A stretch of 64,000 bases of DNA from Luteimonas suaedae (GTDB lineage: Bacteria > Pseudomonadota > Gammaproteobacteria > Xanthomonadales > Xanthomonadaceae). Below are positions 1-7,945 of this stretch, one piece after another (the stretch's first letter is position 1; every line of letters begins with the position of its first letter). A program made the translations under genes and the position numbers. The notes beneath the pieces were generated by a model, which was not told the DNA's origin, searched no databases, and worked only from the letters and a program-made list of their open reading frames with translations. The DNA lies in assembly GCF_008312895.1 (NCBI RefSeq), contig NZ_VSSP01000006.1, positions 62,001-126,000 of the forward strand. The letters run 5' to 3'.

Positions 1-30
1 TCTGTCGGTCCGAACCGGACGGAGCCCTCC

Positions 31-1689
31 ATGACCCGCAGCACCCCCTGTCTCTTCCTTGGACTGTTCCTTCTGACGGCCTGTGCCGACGACGTGCCCG
101 GCGGCGACATCCGCGCCGACAATCTCGCGCAGCACCTGCGGGTGCTCGCCTCCGACGCATTCGAGGGCCGGGCGCCGAATACGCCCGGCGAGGACAAGAC
201 CGTCGCCTACATCAGCGAGCAGTTCGAGCGCGCCGGCCTGCAGCCGGCCGGCGACGACGGCGGCTGGACCCACGCGGTGACGCTGGAACGCAGCGAGATC
301 GACGGCCCGGTCGAGGCTTCGCTGCACGTCGCCGGCGACACCCGTGTTTTCGCCAACGGCGACGACATCGCCGTCGAAACGCTGCGCCCGGGCGAGCGCG
401 TCGACCTGCGCGAGGTGCCGCTGGTCTTCGCCGGCTACGGCATCACCGCGCCGGAGCTGGGCTGGGACGACTACGCCGGGCTCGACGTCGAGGACAAGAT
501 CGTCGTGGTGCTGGTCAACGATCCCGACTTCGAGCGCGAGCAGCCCGGCAAGTTCGGCGGTCGCGCCATCACCTACTACGGCCGCTGGACCTACAAGTAC
601 GAGGAGGCGGCGCGCCGCGGCGCCGCCGGCGTGCTGATCGTGCACGAGACCGAACCGGCGTCCTACCCCTGGGCCACGGTGCGCAACGGCCGCGCCGCGC
701 CGCAGTACGACATCGTGCGCGAGGATGCCGAGACGTATCACCTGCCGGTGCGCGGCTGGATTCAGCGTGAGCCCGCCGTGCAGCTGTTCGCCGATGCCGG
801 GTTCGACTTCGACCGGGCCAAGCACGCCGCGCAGCAGGACGGCTTCACCGGCCATGCGCTCGGCGATGCCGCCCTGTCCATCGGCTTCAAGGTCAAGCGC
901 GACCGCATCGTCAGCCGCAACGTCGCCGGCCTGCTGCCCGGCACCGATCGCGCCGACGAGACCGTAATCCTCTCCGGCCACTGGGACAGCTTCGGCATCG
1001 GCGAGCCGGACGACAGCGGCGATGCGATCATCAACGGCGCGGTCGACAACGCCACCGCCGTCGCCTCGCTGATCGAACTGGCGCGCGTCTTCGCCGCCGG
1101 CGAACGGCCGGCGCGCAGCCTGCTGTTCCTCGCCCTCACCGCCGAGGAAAACGGCCTGCTCGGCGCCCACTACTACGCCGCCAACCCGCTGCGGCCGCTG
1201 GAAACTACCGCGGCCGTGCTCAACCTCGAAATGTGGAGTCCCGACGGCCCCACGCATGACATTTCCTCCTGGGGCGTCGGCAAGGTCTCGCTGGAGCGCA
1301 GCCTGAAGGCCGCTGCCGAGCAAGACGGCCGCAGCTATTCGCCCGATCCCAATCTCGAGGCCGGCTTCTTCTACCGCGCCGACCATTTCGCCTTCGCCCA
1401 GGCCGGGGTGCCGGCGATCACCATCGGTCCCGGCATGGACCAGATCGAAGGCGGCGTGGAAGGCGGCAAGGCTGCCCGCGCCGACTACTTCACCCATCGC
1501 TACCATCAGCCCGGCGACGAGTTCGGCGACGACTGGGACATGCGCGGGCCGACCGCCGACACCCGGGTGGTGTACCGTCTGGTACGCACCATCGCCGATG
1601 GCGATGCGTGGCCGGAATGGGACGCCGGCAGCGAGTTCGCGGCCGAGCGCGACAAGACCAAGGCTGCCCGCGACACGCCGGCGCGTTGA
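31..1689 (+). CDS. M28 family zinc metallopeptidase lipoprotein
   Basis: Predicted exported aminopeptidase of 552 aa. The N-terminus is a short hydrophobic stretch ending in a lipobox-like FLLTAC near residue 18, so it is probably a lipoprotein acting in the periplasm or at the outer membrane. A PA-like insert (roughly residues 130-220) precedes the M28 domain. Metal ligands can be followed: SGHWDS (His317, Asp319), GAVDNATA (Asp), LTAEENGLLG (Glu pair) and a late His in YHQPGDE. The usual NLD ligand motif reads NLEMWS, a Glu variant. The ATG follows GGAGCC closely. Family is clear; substrate is unknown. Confidence 0.9.
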   Translation: MTRSTPCLFLGLFLLTACADDVPGGDIRADNLAQHLRVLASDAFEGRAPNTPGEDKTVAYISEQFERAGLQPAGDDGGWTHAVTLERSEIDGPVEASLHVAGDTRVFANGDDIAVETLRPGERVDLREVPLVFAGYGITAPELGWDDYAGLDVEDKIVVVLVNDPDFEREQPGKFGGRAITYYGRWTYKYEEAARRGAAGVLIVHETEPASYPWATVRNGRAAPQYDIVREDAETYHLPVRGWIQREPAVQLFADAGFDFDRAKHAAQQDGFTGHALGDAALSIGFKVKRDRIVSRNVAGLLPGTDRADETVILSGHWDSFGIGEPDDSGDAIINGAVDNATAVASLIELARVFAAGERPARSLLFLALTAEENGLLGAHYYAANPLRPLETTAAVLNLEMWSPDGPTHDISSWGVGKVSLERSLKAAAEQDGRSYSPDPNLEAGFFYRADHFAFAQAGVPAITIGPGMDQIEGGVEGGKAARADYFTHRYHQPGDEFGDDWDMRGPTADTRVVYRLVRTIADGDAWPEWDAGSEFAAERDKTKAARDTPAR

Positions 1690-1717
1690 TCGCCGCGTCC
1701 CAGCGGCGCGTGCCGCC

Positions 1718-2119
1718 CTATGGGGCTGGCGGCAGCCGCACCTCGCCCACGCCGACCTGCTTGTTGCCTTCGATGACGACGAAGCCCGCCGAGTCCGGAC
1801 CGACCGAAATTGCTTCCTGGCAGCCGAGCGTCGCATCGGCGGTCTGTCCCGGCGCGATGCTGCGCACGTCCCGCGGGATGGCGACCGAACAGACAACCTC
1901 GGGCCCGCCGGCGAAGCTGACGGTTGGCCGGTACTTCGAGTAGATCGGGGTCTGCCTGCCGCGCGGCTCGCCGTTGCTGGTGTGCAATGTCAGCGTCACC
2001 GGGATCTGCTCGCCCACGCCGAAGTGGCGTGCGCCGGGCGCGTCATCCATCGCCTCCGCAAGGCCGCCACAGGCGAACAGGGCGGCAGGAAGCAAAACCA
2101 GGGCCGGAAAACTTCTCAC
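1718..2119 (-). CDS. Small secreted protein resembling EF-Tu domain III
   Basis: 133 aa with an N-terminal signal peptide (about residues 1-22, hydrophobic core then AFACGG) that could be a lipoprotein signal. The rest resembles the third beta-barrel domain of elongation factor Tu: GRQTPIYSKYRP matches the EF-Tu pattern GGRHTPFF-x-x-YRP, then PGQTADATL matches PGDN-x-x-x-x-VTL, and VGVGEV matches VGAGVV near the end. No GTPase domain is present. It lies convergent to the M28 peptidase gene with only 28 bp between stops. The role of an exported EF-Tu D3 fold is unknown; a binding or moonlighting role is only a guess. Confidence 0.75.
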   Translation of the reverse strand: MRSFPALVLLPAALFACGGLAEAMDDAPGARHFGVGEQIPVTLTLHTSNGEPRGRQTPIYSKYRPTVSFAGGPEVVCSVAIPRDVRSIAPGQTADATLGCQEAISVGPDSAGFVVIEGNKQVGVGEVRLPPAP

Positions 2120-2244
2120 AACGTCTCCTTGTCGTTCGGTCTGGCGAGTCTAACCCGTGTCCGCGTGCACCCGTTCCGGTTGGCGCCGTCGGATCCGCGG
2201 CTCTCCGCACGTTGTCTAAACCTGCCACCTCGATGGTCGGTGCG

Positions 2245-3132
2245 TCACGGCCGGTGCCCGTGCACGCGGCCGTCGTTGCTCGCCCGGTACAGCGCGCCCT
2301 GTGGCTGGCGCGGCGATGCCTCCTGCTGCTGGCGACCTGCCTGCCTGGCCGAGAAGCGGTCGGCGATCTTCGGCAGCAGCTTCGCCATCGAGGTGTTCAT
2401 CTTCGCCATGGCGCCGACCTTGTAGTCGCGGCCGCCGTCGGTCGCGGCCTCGAGGATCGCCTCTGCGACCTGGAACGGATCGATCTGCGGATCCGGCAGC
2501 TTCGGCTCGCGATCCATGTAGTTGCGTGCGTGCTGCGGATAGGGCGTGTTCACCGCCGTCGGCTGGATCAGCGTGACCGAGACGGGTGCCTCCTCCACCT
2601 GTTCCACCTCCACGCGGAGCGCATCGGTGAAGCCCTTTACCGCGTGCTTGCTGGCCGAGTACATGCCCTGCAGCGGGAGCACCGCGTCGGACACCTCGCT
2701 GCCGACGTTGATCAGCGCGCCGCCGCTGGCGCGCAGGTGCGGCAGCGCCGCCAGGCTGCCGTTCACCACGCCCCAGAAGTTGGTGTCGAACAGGCGCCGG
2801 TTGTCCTCCTCGCTGACCTCCTCGAGCCGGCCGAAGATCGCGACGCCGGCATTGTTCACCCAGCTGTCGATGCGGCCGTGGCGCTGCACGCAGGTCGCCG
2901 CAGCCTGCTCGACCGCGGCGCGGTCAGCGACATCGGCGCAGATCAGGTCGGCGCGACCGCCCTGGGCGGCGATGTCGGCGTTGACTTCGCGCAGCACCGT
3001 CTCGCTGCGGGCGATCAACACGACCGTCGCGCCACGTTCGCAGGCCAGCAGCGCCGTGGCTAGGCCGATGCCGCTGGACGCTCCCGTGACCACGATGACC
3101 TGTTCGTCGAGCGGTTTGTGTTTCGCGTTCAT
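2245..3132 (-). CDS. SDR family NAD(P)-dependent oxidoreductase
   Basis: 295 aa short-chain dehydrogenase/reductase. The Rossmann glycine motif TGASSGIG lies near residue 17, NNAG near 95, the catalytic Ser in INVGSEVSD and the YSASK Tyr/Lys pair further on, so the classical SDR active site is intact. A C-terminal tail of about 60 residues includes an AKMNTSMAKLLPK segment and is polar. The ATG at 3132 (MNAKHKPLDEQ) is chosen because it gives the standard distance to the first beta strand; longer upstream reading lacks SDR character. Substrate cannot be read from the sequence. Confidence 0.9.
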   Translation of the reverse strand: MNAKHKPLDEQVIVVTGASSGIGLATALLACERGATVVLIARSETVLREVNADIAAQGGRADLICADVADRAAVEQAAATCVQRHGRIDSWVNNAGVAIFGRLEEVSEEDNRRLFDTNFWGVVNGSLAALPHLRASGGALINVGSEVSDAVLPLQGMYSASKHAVKGFTDALRVEVEQVEEAPVSVTLIQPTAVNTPYPQHARNYMDREPKLPDPQIDPFQVAEAILEAATDGGRDYKVGAMAKMNTSMAKLLPKIADRFSARQAGRQQQEASPRQPQGALYRASNDGRVHGHRP

Positions 3133-3301
3133 GTGGCTGTTCCTCGCGGGGGTGGGAGCCGCCCAAGGTAGGCCGTCGGGAGTCACGGCAGCGCGAATCC
3201 GGGCAGGATGCTTCGGCCGCTGCAAGGGATGCGCTGGTCGATCGGGGCAACCGGCTGCCTGTCGCCGCAGGCCGCGAGGGTCGGTGCCCCGCAAGCGCTC
3301 A

Positions 3302-3889
3302 TCAATCGGCCGGGGGATTGCCGTCGCGCGCTTCCATCCGCCACAGCTGTGGGTAGTCCTCGACGAAGCCCAACACGTTCACGCGCAGCAGCGCGGAATA
3401 TCCGTACTCCGGCGCCTCGTACCAGTACGCTCCGCGCGCGCGCCTCTCGTAGCGCTGCTGCAGCGTCCGCAAACCGCGCTCGGGAAGATCCAGCCACGCG
3501 ACCGGCACGTCTGCGGTCTGTCCGGTGTCGAGTGCGATCCGCCGCAGCTGGAGCAGGTTCGTGGCGGGAGTGAAGCCGAGGTCCAGGTCGAGTAGCCCAT
3601 CCATCCCGTCGACCGCCTTGCCGTCGAGCCTCCACTGCCCATCGTCTGCACGCTCGATGTGCAGGTCGAGGCTGCGCGCACCGATCGATCCACGCACCCG
3701 GCCACGGCGGGTCCTCCATTCGCGGTCGCAATCCACCTCGTAGCAGGCGCACGCCGGACTGCCATCTTCGTGCAGGAAGGCCGCCGAACCTTGCAGCCTC
3801 CAGCCGTCATCGCGCTGGATCAGGCGGCAGGCATCGTGGCCCGGCGTATCCAGCCGGCGCCATAGAATCGCGGAATTTTCCGTCGCCAT
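3302..3889 (-). CDS. Putative glycolipid-binding domain protein (DUF1089-like)
   Basis: 195 aa, no signal peptide or membrane segment. The start (ATENSAILWRRLDTPGHDAC), the central CDREWRTRRG and the C-terminal RRARGAYWYEAPEYGYSA segment agree with the DUF1089/glycolipid-binding family, whose structure is a lipocalin-like barrel. The gene is followed by the SDR gene on the same strand after about 170 bp, so co-transcription is possible. Function is annotated in the family only by fold; ligand unknown. Confidence 0.75.
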   Translation of the reverse strand: MATENSAILWRRLDTPGHDACRLIQRDDGWRLQGSAAFLHEDGSPACACYEVDCDREWRTRRGRVRGSIGARSLDLHIERADDGQWRLDGKAVDGMDGLLDLDLGFTPATNLLQLRRIALDTGQTADVPVAWLDLPERGLRTLQQRYERRARGAYWYEAPEYGYSALLRVNVLGFVEDYPQLWRMEARDGNPPAD

Positions 3890-3965
3890 GTGCCTCCTCG
3901 CGCATCTGGTCTCTACCGCGAACTTCCGCCGCGCGCTGCGGCGGGCTCGTGCCGCCGAGCACGGC

Positions 3966-6900
3966 TCAGGCTGCCTGCACCTGCACCACCCGCAGCGGGT
4001 TGTCCCACTCCTTCAGCAATTCGGCCTCGCGCGCCTTGGCCGCGTGCAGGTGCGCTTCCTTGACGTGGCCGTAGCCGCGGATGTGCTCGGGGATGCCGGC
4101 GATCTCGGCGGCGAGGGCGGCGTTGCCGCTGTCGAGTTTCTCCAGCAGACCGCCGATGGTGCGTTCGTAGTCGTCGATCAGGCGGCGCTCCAGCCGGCGT
4201 TCTTCGGTATAGCCGAAGATGTCCAGCGCTGTGCCGCGCAGGCCGCGCAGTTTCGCCAGCACGCCGAAGGCCCTGAACACCCAGGGGCCGAACTCCTGCT
4301 TCTGCAGTTCGCCCTTGTCGTTCTTTTTCGCCAGCAGTGGCGGGGCGAGGTGGAAGCGCACGGTGTAGTCGCCCTCGAACTGCTGTTCGATGCGGCGGCG
4401 GAAATCGCCGCTGGTGTACAGGCGCGCGACTTCGTATTCGTCCTTGTAGGCCATCAGCTTGAAGAAGTAGCGGGCGACGGCCTCGGACAGGTCGGTGCTG
4501 CCGGGGGCCCGTGCCTGCTCGGCGGCGCGCACCTGCGCGACGAAGTCGGCATAGCGCTTGGCGTACCTCGCGTTCTGGTAGTCGGTGAGGAAGGCTATGC
4601 GGCGGGCGATCAGCTCGTCGAGCGAGCGCGACAGGCGCAGGTCGTCGAGTGGGAGGAAGGCGACGCCGCCTTCGGCGGCGGCCCTCATCCGGCCCTGCGG
4701 GCCACCTTCTCCCGCGGGCGGGAGAAGGGAGGACTCCCGAGCGCCTTCGGCGGCGGCATCGTGCGCGGGCAGGTGGCGCAGGTCGTCGCCGTTGCGTGAC
4801 GGTTTCGGTGCGCTGGTGGCGCCCCATTCGGCGCTTTCCCATTCGCCGGGCGGCAGCGCCTGCAGTGCGCCGGGGGTGGACTCGGCGGCGGTGGGCGCAT
4901 TGCGGACGATGCCGGCGGCCTCCTGCACGGCGCCGAGGTCGAGTGCGGCCAGGCGGCCCCAGGCGAAGGCGGTCTTGTTCATCTCCACCGCGGCGCCGTT
5001 GAGTTCCACCGCGCGCATCAGCGACTCGAACGACAGCGGCACCAGGCCACGCTGCCAGGCGTAGCCGAGGATGAAGAGGTTGGCGGCGATGGCGTCGCCC
5101 ATCAGCGCGGTGGCGAGCTGGGTGGCGTCGACCAGCAGCGGCGCTTCGCCGCCGAGCGCGCCCTGGATGGCGGCGACGATGTCGGTGGCCGGGAACTCCA
5201 TGTCCGGACGGGTGGTGAAGGTGCCGGGCATCGCCTCCCAGGTGTTGAGCACCACCTGGCTGCGGCCGGCGCGGATCTTCGACAGCGCCCAGTAATCGTT
5301 CACCACCACCATGTCGCAGCCGAGTACCAGGTCGGCCTCGCCGGCGGCGATGCGCACGGCATGGATGTCGGCGGGCGTGCGCGCGATGCGGATATGGGTG
5401 GTGACCGCGCCGCCCTTCTGCGCCAGGCCGGTCTGGTCGAGCACGGTGGAGCCGCGGCCTTCCAGATGCCCGGCCATCCCCAGCAGGGCGCCGATGGTCA
5501 CCACGCCGGTGCCGCCGACGCCGGTGATCAGGATGTTCCAGGGCTGCGACAGGTCGGTCTCGAACGCGGGCAGCGGCAGGTTCTCGAGGCGTTCGGCGGC
5601 GGAAACCTTGCGGCCCTTGCGCGGCTGGCCGCCGTGCACGGTGACGAAGCTGGGGCAGAAGCCCTCGACGCAGGAATAATCCTTGTTGCAGTTGGACTGG
5701 TCGATGGCGCGCTTGCGCCCGAACTCGGTCTCCTGCGGCAGTACCGAGACGCAGAAGCTCTTCTTGCCGCAGTCGCCGCAGCCTTCGCAGACCAGGGTGT
5801 TGACGAACACCCGCTTGGCCGGGTCCTCGAGCTTGCCGCGCTTGCGGCGGCGGCGCTTCTCGGTGGCGCAGGTCTGGTCGTAGATCAGGATCGAGACGCC
5901 CTTCACCTCGCGCAGGCGCCTTTGCACCGCGTCGAGTTCCTTGCGGTCGAAGAACTCCACGCCCGAGGGGAATAACTCCGGCTTCGACCATTTGCCGATG
6001 TCGTCACTGACCACGACGATCGTCGCGATGCCCTCGGCGCGCATCTGCTGGGCGATGTCGGGCACGGTGAGGGTGCCGTCCACCGGCTGCCCGCCGGTCA
6101 TGGCCACGGCGTCGTTGTAGAGGATCTTGTAGGTGATGTTGACCCCGGCCGCGACCGACTGCCGGATCGCCAGCGAACCGGAATGGAAGTAGGTGCCGTC
6201 GCCGAGGTTCTGGAACACGTGCGGGGTGTCGGTGAACGCCGCCTGCCCGGCCCAGGTGACGCCTTCGCCGCCCATATGGGTGAAGGTGTCGGTGTCGCGG
6301 TCCATCCACGTCACCATGTAGTGGCAACCGATGCCGGCGAGCGCGCGCGAGCCCTCCGGCACCCGGGTGCTGGTGTTGTGCGGGCAGCCCGAGCAGTAGT
6401 GCGGCACGCGCGGGAACTGCGCCCGCGGCAGGGCCAGCTCGCCTTCCTTCTGTTCCATCCACGCCAGCACCTGGCGCATCTGCTCGGAGTCATGGAAACG
6501 CTGGATGCGGCGCGCGATCACGCCGGCGATGCGCGCCGGCGTGAGCTCGCCGGTCGAGGGCAGGATCCACTCACCGGCCTCGTCGTACTTGCCGACGATG
6601 CTCGGGCGCTGGCCGTCGAAGTTGTAGAACAGTTCCTTCATCTGGCTCTCGATGAAGGCGTGCTTCTCCTCCACCACCAGGATGTCCTGCAGCCCGCGTG
6701 CGAACGCATGGATGCCCACCGGCTCCAGCGGCCAGGTCATGCCGACCTTGTACACGCGGATGCCGAGATCGAAGCAGGCACGCGCGTCCAGGCCCAGGTA
6801 TTCCAGCGCCTGCAGCACGTCGAGGTAGCTCTTGCCGGTGGTGACGATGCCCAGCCGCGCCTGCGGCGAGTCGATCACGGTGCGGTCGATGCGGTTGGCG

Positions 6901-7745
6901 CGCGCGAACGCCTGCGCCGCCTTCACCGCGTAGCGGTGCAGGCGCATCTCCTGCTCCATCGGCGGGTCGGGCCAGCGGATGTTGAGGCCGCCGGCCGGCA
7001 TCTCGAAGTCGTCCGGCAGGGCGATCTGCAGCGCGAACGGGTTCACGTCCACCGACACCGACGACTCCACCGTCTCGGCGATGGTCTTGAAGCCCACCCA
7101 GCGCCCGGTGTAGCGGCTCATCGCCCAGCCCAGCAGGCCCAGGTCGAGGATGTCCTGCACCCCGGCCGGATTGAGGATCGGCATCATCGCCGCGGTGAAC
7201 TCGCCCTCCGAGCCGTGCGGCAGGGTCGACGAGCGGCAGGCGTGGTCGTCGGCGGCCAGCGCCAGCACGCCGCCGTGACGCGCGGTGCCGGCGGCGTTGC
7301 CGTGCTTGAACACGTCGCCGCAGCGGTCCACGCCGGGGCCCTTGCCGTACCACATCGCGTACACGCCATCGACGTTCGCGCCCGGAAACAGGTTGGTCTG
7401 CTGCGTGCCCCAGACCATGGTCGCGCCCAGGTCCTCGTTGAGGCCGGGTTGGAACTTCACCCGCGCCGCGTCCAGGTGCTTGCGCGCGCGCCACAGCTCC
7501 AGGTCGAAGCCGCCCAGCGGCGAGCCGCGGTAGCCGGACACGAAGCCGCCAGTGTTCAGGCCCGCGGCCTGATCGCGCAGCCGCTGCATCAGCGGCAGCC
7601 GCACCAGCGCCTGCACGCCGGACAGGTAGATCCGGCCCTCGGCGCGGGTGTACCGGTGTTCCAGGGTGTAGTCGGCATCGATCCCGGTGTGGGTCGGGCC
7701 GGTGCCTGCGGATGCGGGCGGCGAAAGGTCGGCAATGCGGGTCAT
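3966..7745 (-). CDS. Indolepyruvate ferredoxin oxidoreductase family protein (fused alpha-beta)
   Basis: A 1259 aa single-chain enzyme of the family that oxidatively decarboxylates arylpyruvates such as indolepyruvate to acyl-CoA, passing electrons to ferredoxin; expected in aromatic amino-acid breakdown in the cytoplasm. The N-terminal half carries the 2-oxoacid oxidoreductase region (GFVSGYRGSPLGG) and a TPP-binding region (CSGCPHN, later GDGTYFHSG). A cysteine-rich segment (CEGCGDCGKKSFC, then CNKDYSCVEGFC) would bind Fe-S. The POR-gamma domain follows (TGVGGTGVVTIG), then a family C-terminal domain. Between these last two lies an in-frame palindromic repeat (see repeat 4705-4728). Start at MTRIADL is preferred; an upstream start would add 14 residues. 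Confidence 0.92.
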   Translation of the reverse strand: MTRIADLSPPASAGTGPTHTGIDADYTLEHRYTRAEGRIYLSGVQALVRLPLMQRLRDQAAGLNTGGFVSGYRGSPLGGFDLELWRARKHLDAARVKFQPGLNEDLGATMVWGTQQTNLFPGANVDGVYAMWYGKGPGVDRCGDVFKHGNAAGTARHGGVLALAADDHACRSSTLPHGSEGEFTAAMMPILNPAGVQDILDLGLLGWAMSRYTGRWVGFKTIAETVESSVSVDVNPFALQIALPDDFEMPAGGLNIRWPDPPMEQEMRLHRYAVKAAQAFARANRIDRTVIDSPQARLGIVTTGKSYLDVLQALEYLGLDARACFDLGIRVYKVGMTWPLEPVGIHAFARGLQDILVVEEKHAFIESQMKELFYNFDGQRPSIVGKYDEAGEWILPSTGELTPARIAGVIARRIQRFHDSEQMRQVLAWMEQKEGELALPRAQFPRVPHYCSGCPHNTSTRVPEGSRALAGIGCHYMVTWMDRDTDTFTHMGGEGVTWAGQAAFTDTPHVFQNLGDGTYFHSGSLAIRQSVAAGVNITYKILYNDAVAMTGGQPVDGTLTVPDIAQQMRAEGIATIVVVSDDIGKWSKPELFPSGVEFFDRKELDAVQRRLREVKGVSILIYDQTCATEKRRRRKRGKLEDPAKRVFVNTLVCEGCGDCGKKSFCVSVLPQETEFGRKRAIDQSNCNKDYSCVEGFCPSFVTVHGGQPRKGRKVSAAERLENLPLPAFETDLSQPWNILITGVGGTGVVTIGALLGMAGHLEGRGSTVLDQTGLAQKGGAVTTHIRIARTPADIHAVRIAAGEADLVLGCDMVVVNDYWALSKIRAGRSQVVLNTWEAMPGTFTTRPDMEFPATDIVAAIQGALGGEAPLLVDATQLATALMGDAIAANLFILGYAWQRGLVPLSFESLMRAVELNGAAVEMNKTAFAWGRLAALDLGAVQEAAGIVRNAPTAAESTPGALQALPPGEWESAEWGATSAPKPSRNGDDLRHLPAHDAAAEGARESSLLPPAGEGGPQGRMRAAAEGGVAFLPLDDLRLSRSLDELIARRIAFLTDYQNARYAKRYADFVAQVRAAEQARAPGSTDLSEAVARYFFKLMAYKDEYEVARLYTSGDFRRRIEQQFEGDYTVRFHLAPPLLAKKNDKGELQKQEFGPWVFRAFGVLAKLRGLRGTALDIFGYTEERRLERRLIDDYERTIGGLLEKLDSGNAALAAEIAGIPEHIRGYGHVKEAHLHAAKAREAELLKEWDNPLRVVQVQAA
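4705..4728. repeat. Palindromic repeat embedded in the oxidoreductase gene
   Basis: Arms CCTTCTCCC and GGGAGAAGG (9 bp each) around a 6-nt loop, lying inside coding sequence. The local protein reads LLPPAGEGGPQGRMRAAAEG, the usual translation of this intergenic repeat family. A related palindrome, CTCTCCCCGCAAGCGGGAGAG, lies in non-coding DNA at 41295-41315. Confidence 0.75.
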
Positions 7746-7945
7746 GGCGGGGATCTTCGGCTTGCGAACGGGTCGCTGGCGGGCCACGGCGGGATTGCCG
7801 GGAGGCGCTGAAACGGCCGGAAATTGTAGCAGCGGGTGCCTCGCCGCCTGGCCGGCGATCGTGCCAGCTGGCGTTGCCCAGGAAAGGAGCGCAGGATGCG
7901 GAAGCGAGCCGATGCGTCAGCGCGTCGGCCTTCGGGAGCGAGAGG

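Noticed and set aside
6183-7811. Long open frame (about 540 codons) antisense to the indolepyruvate oxidoreductase
   Set aside because: It mirrors a high-GC coding gene; protein is His/Val/Gln-rich without motifs, and no ribosome site or family resemblance.
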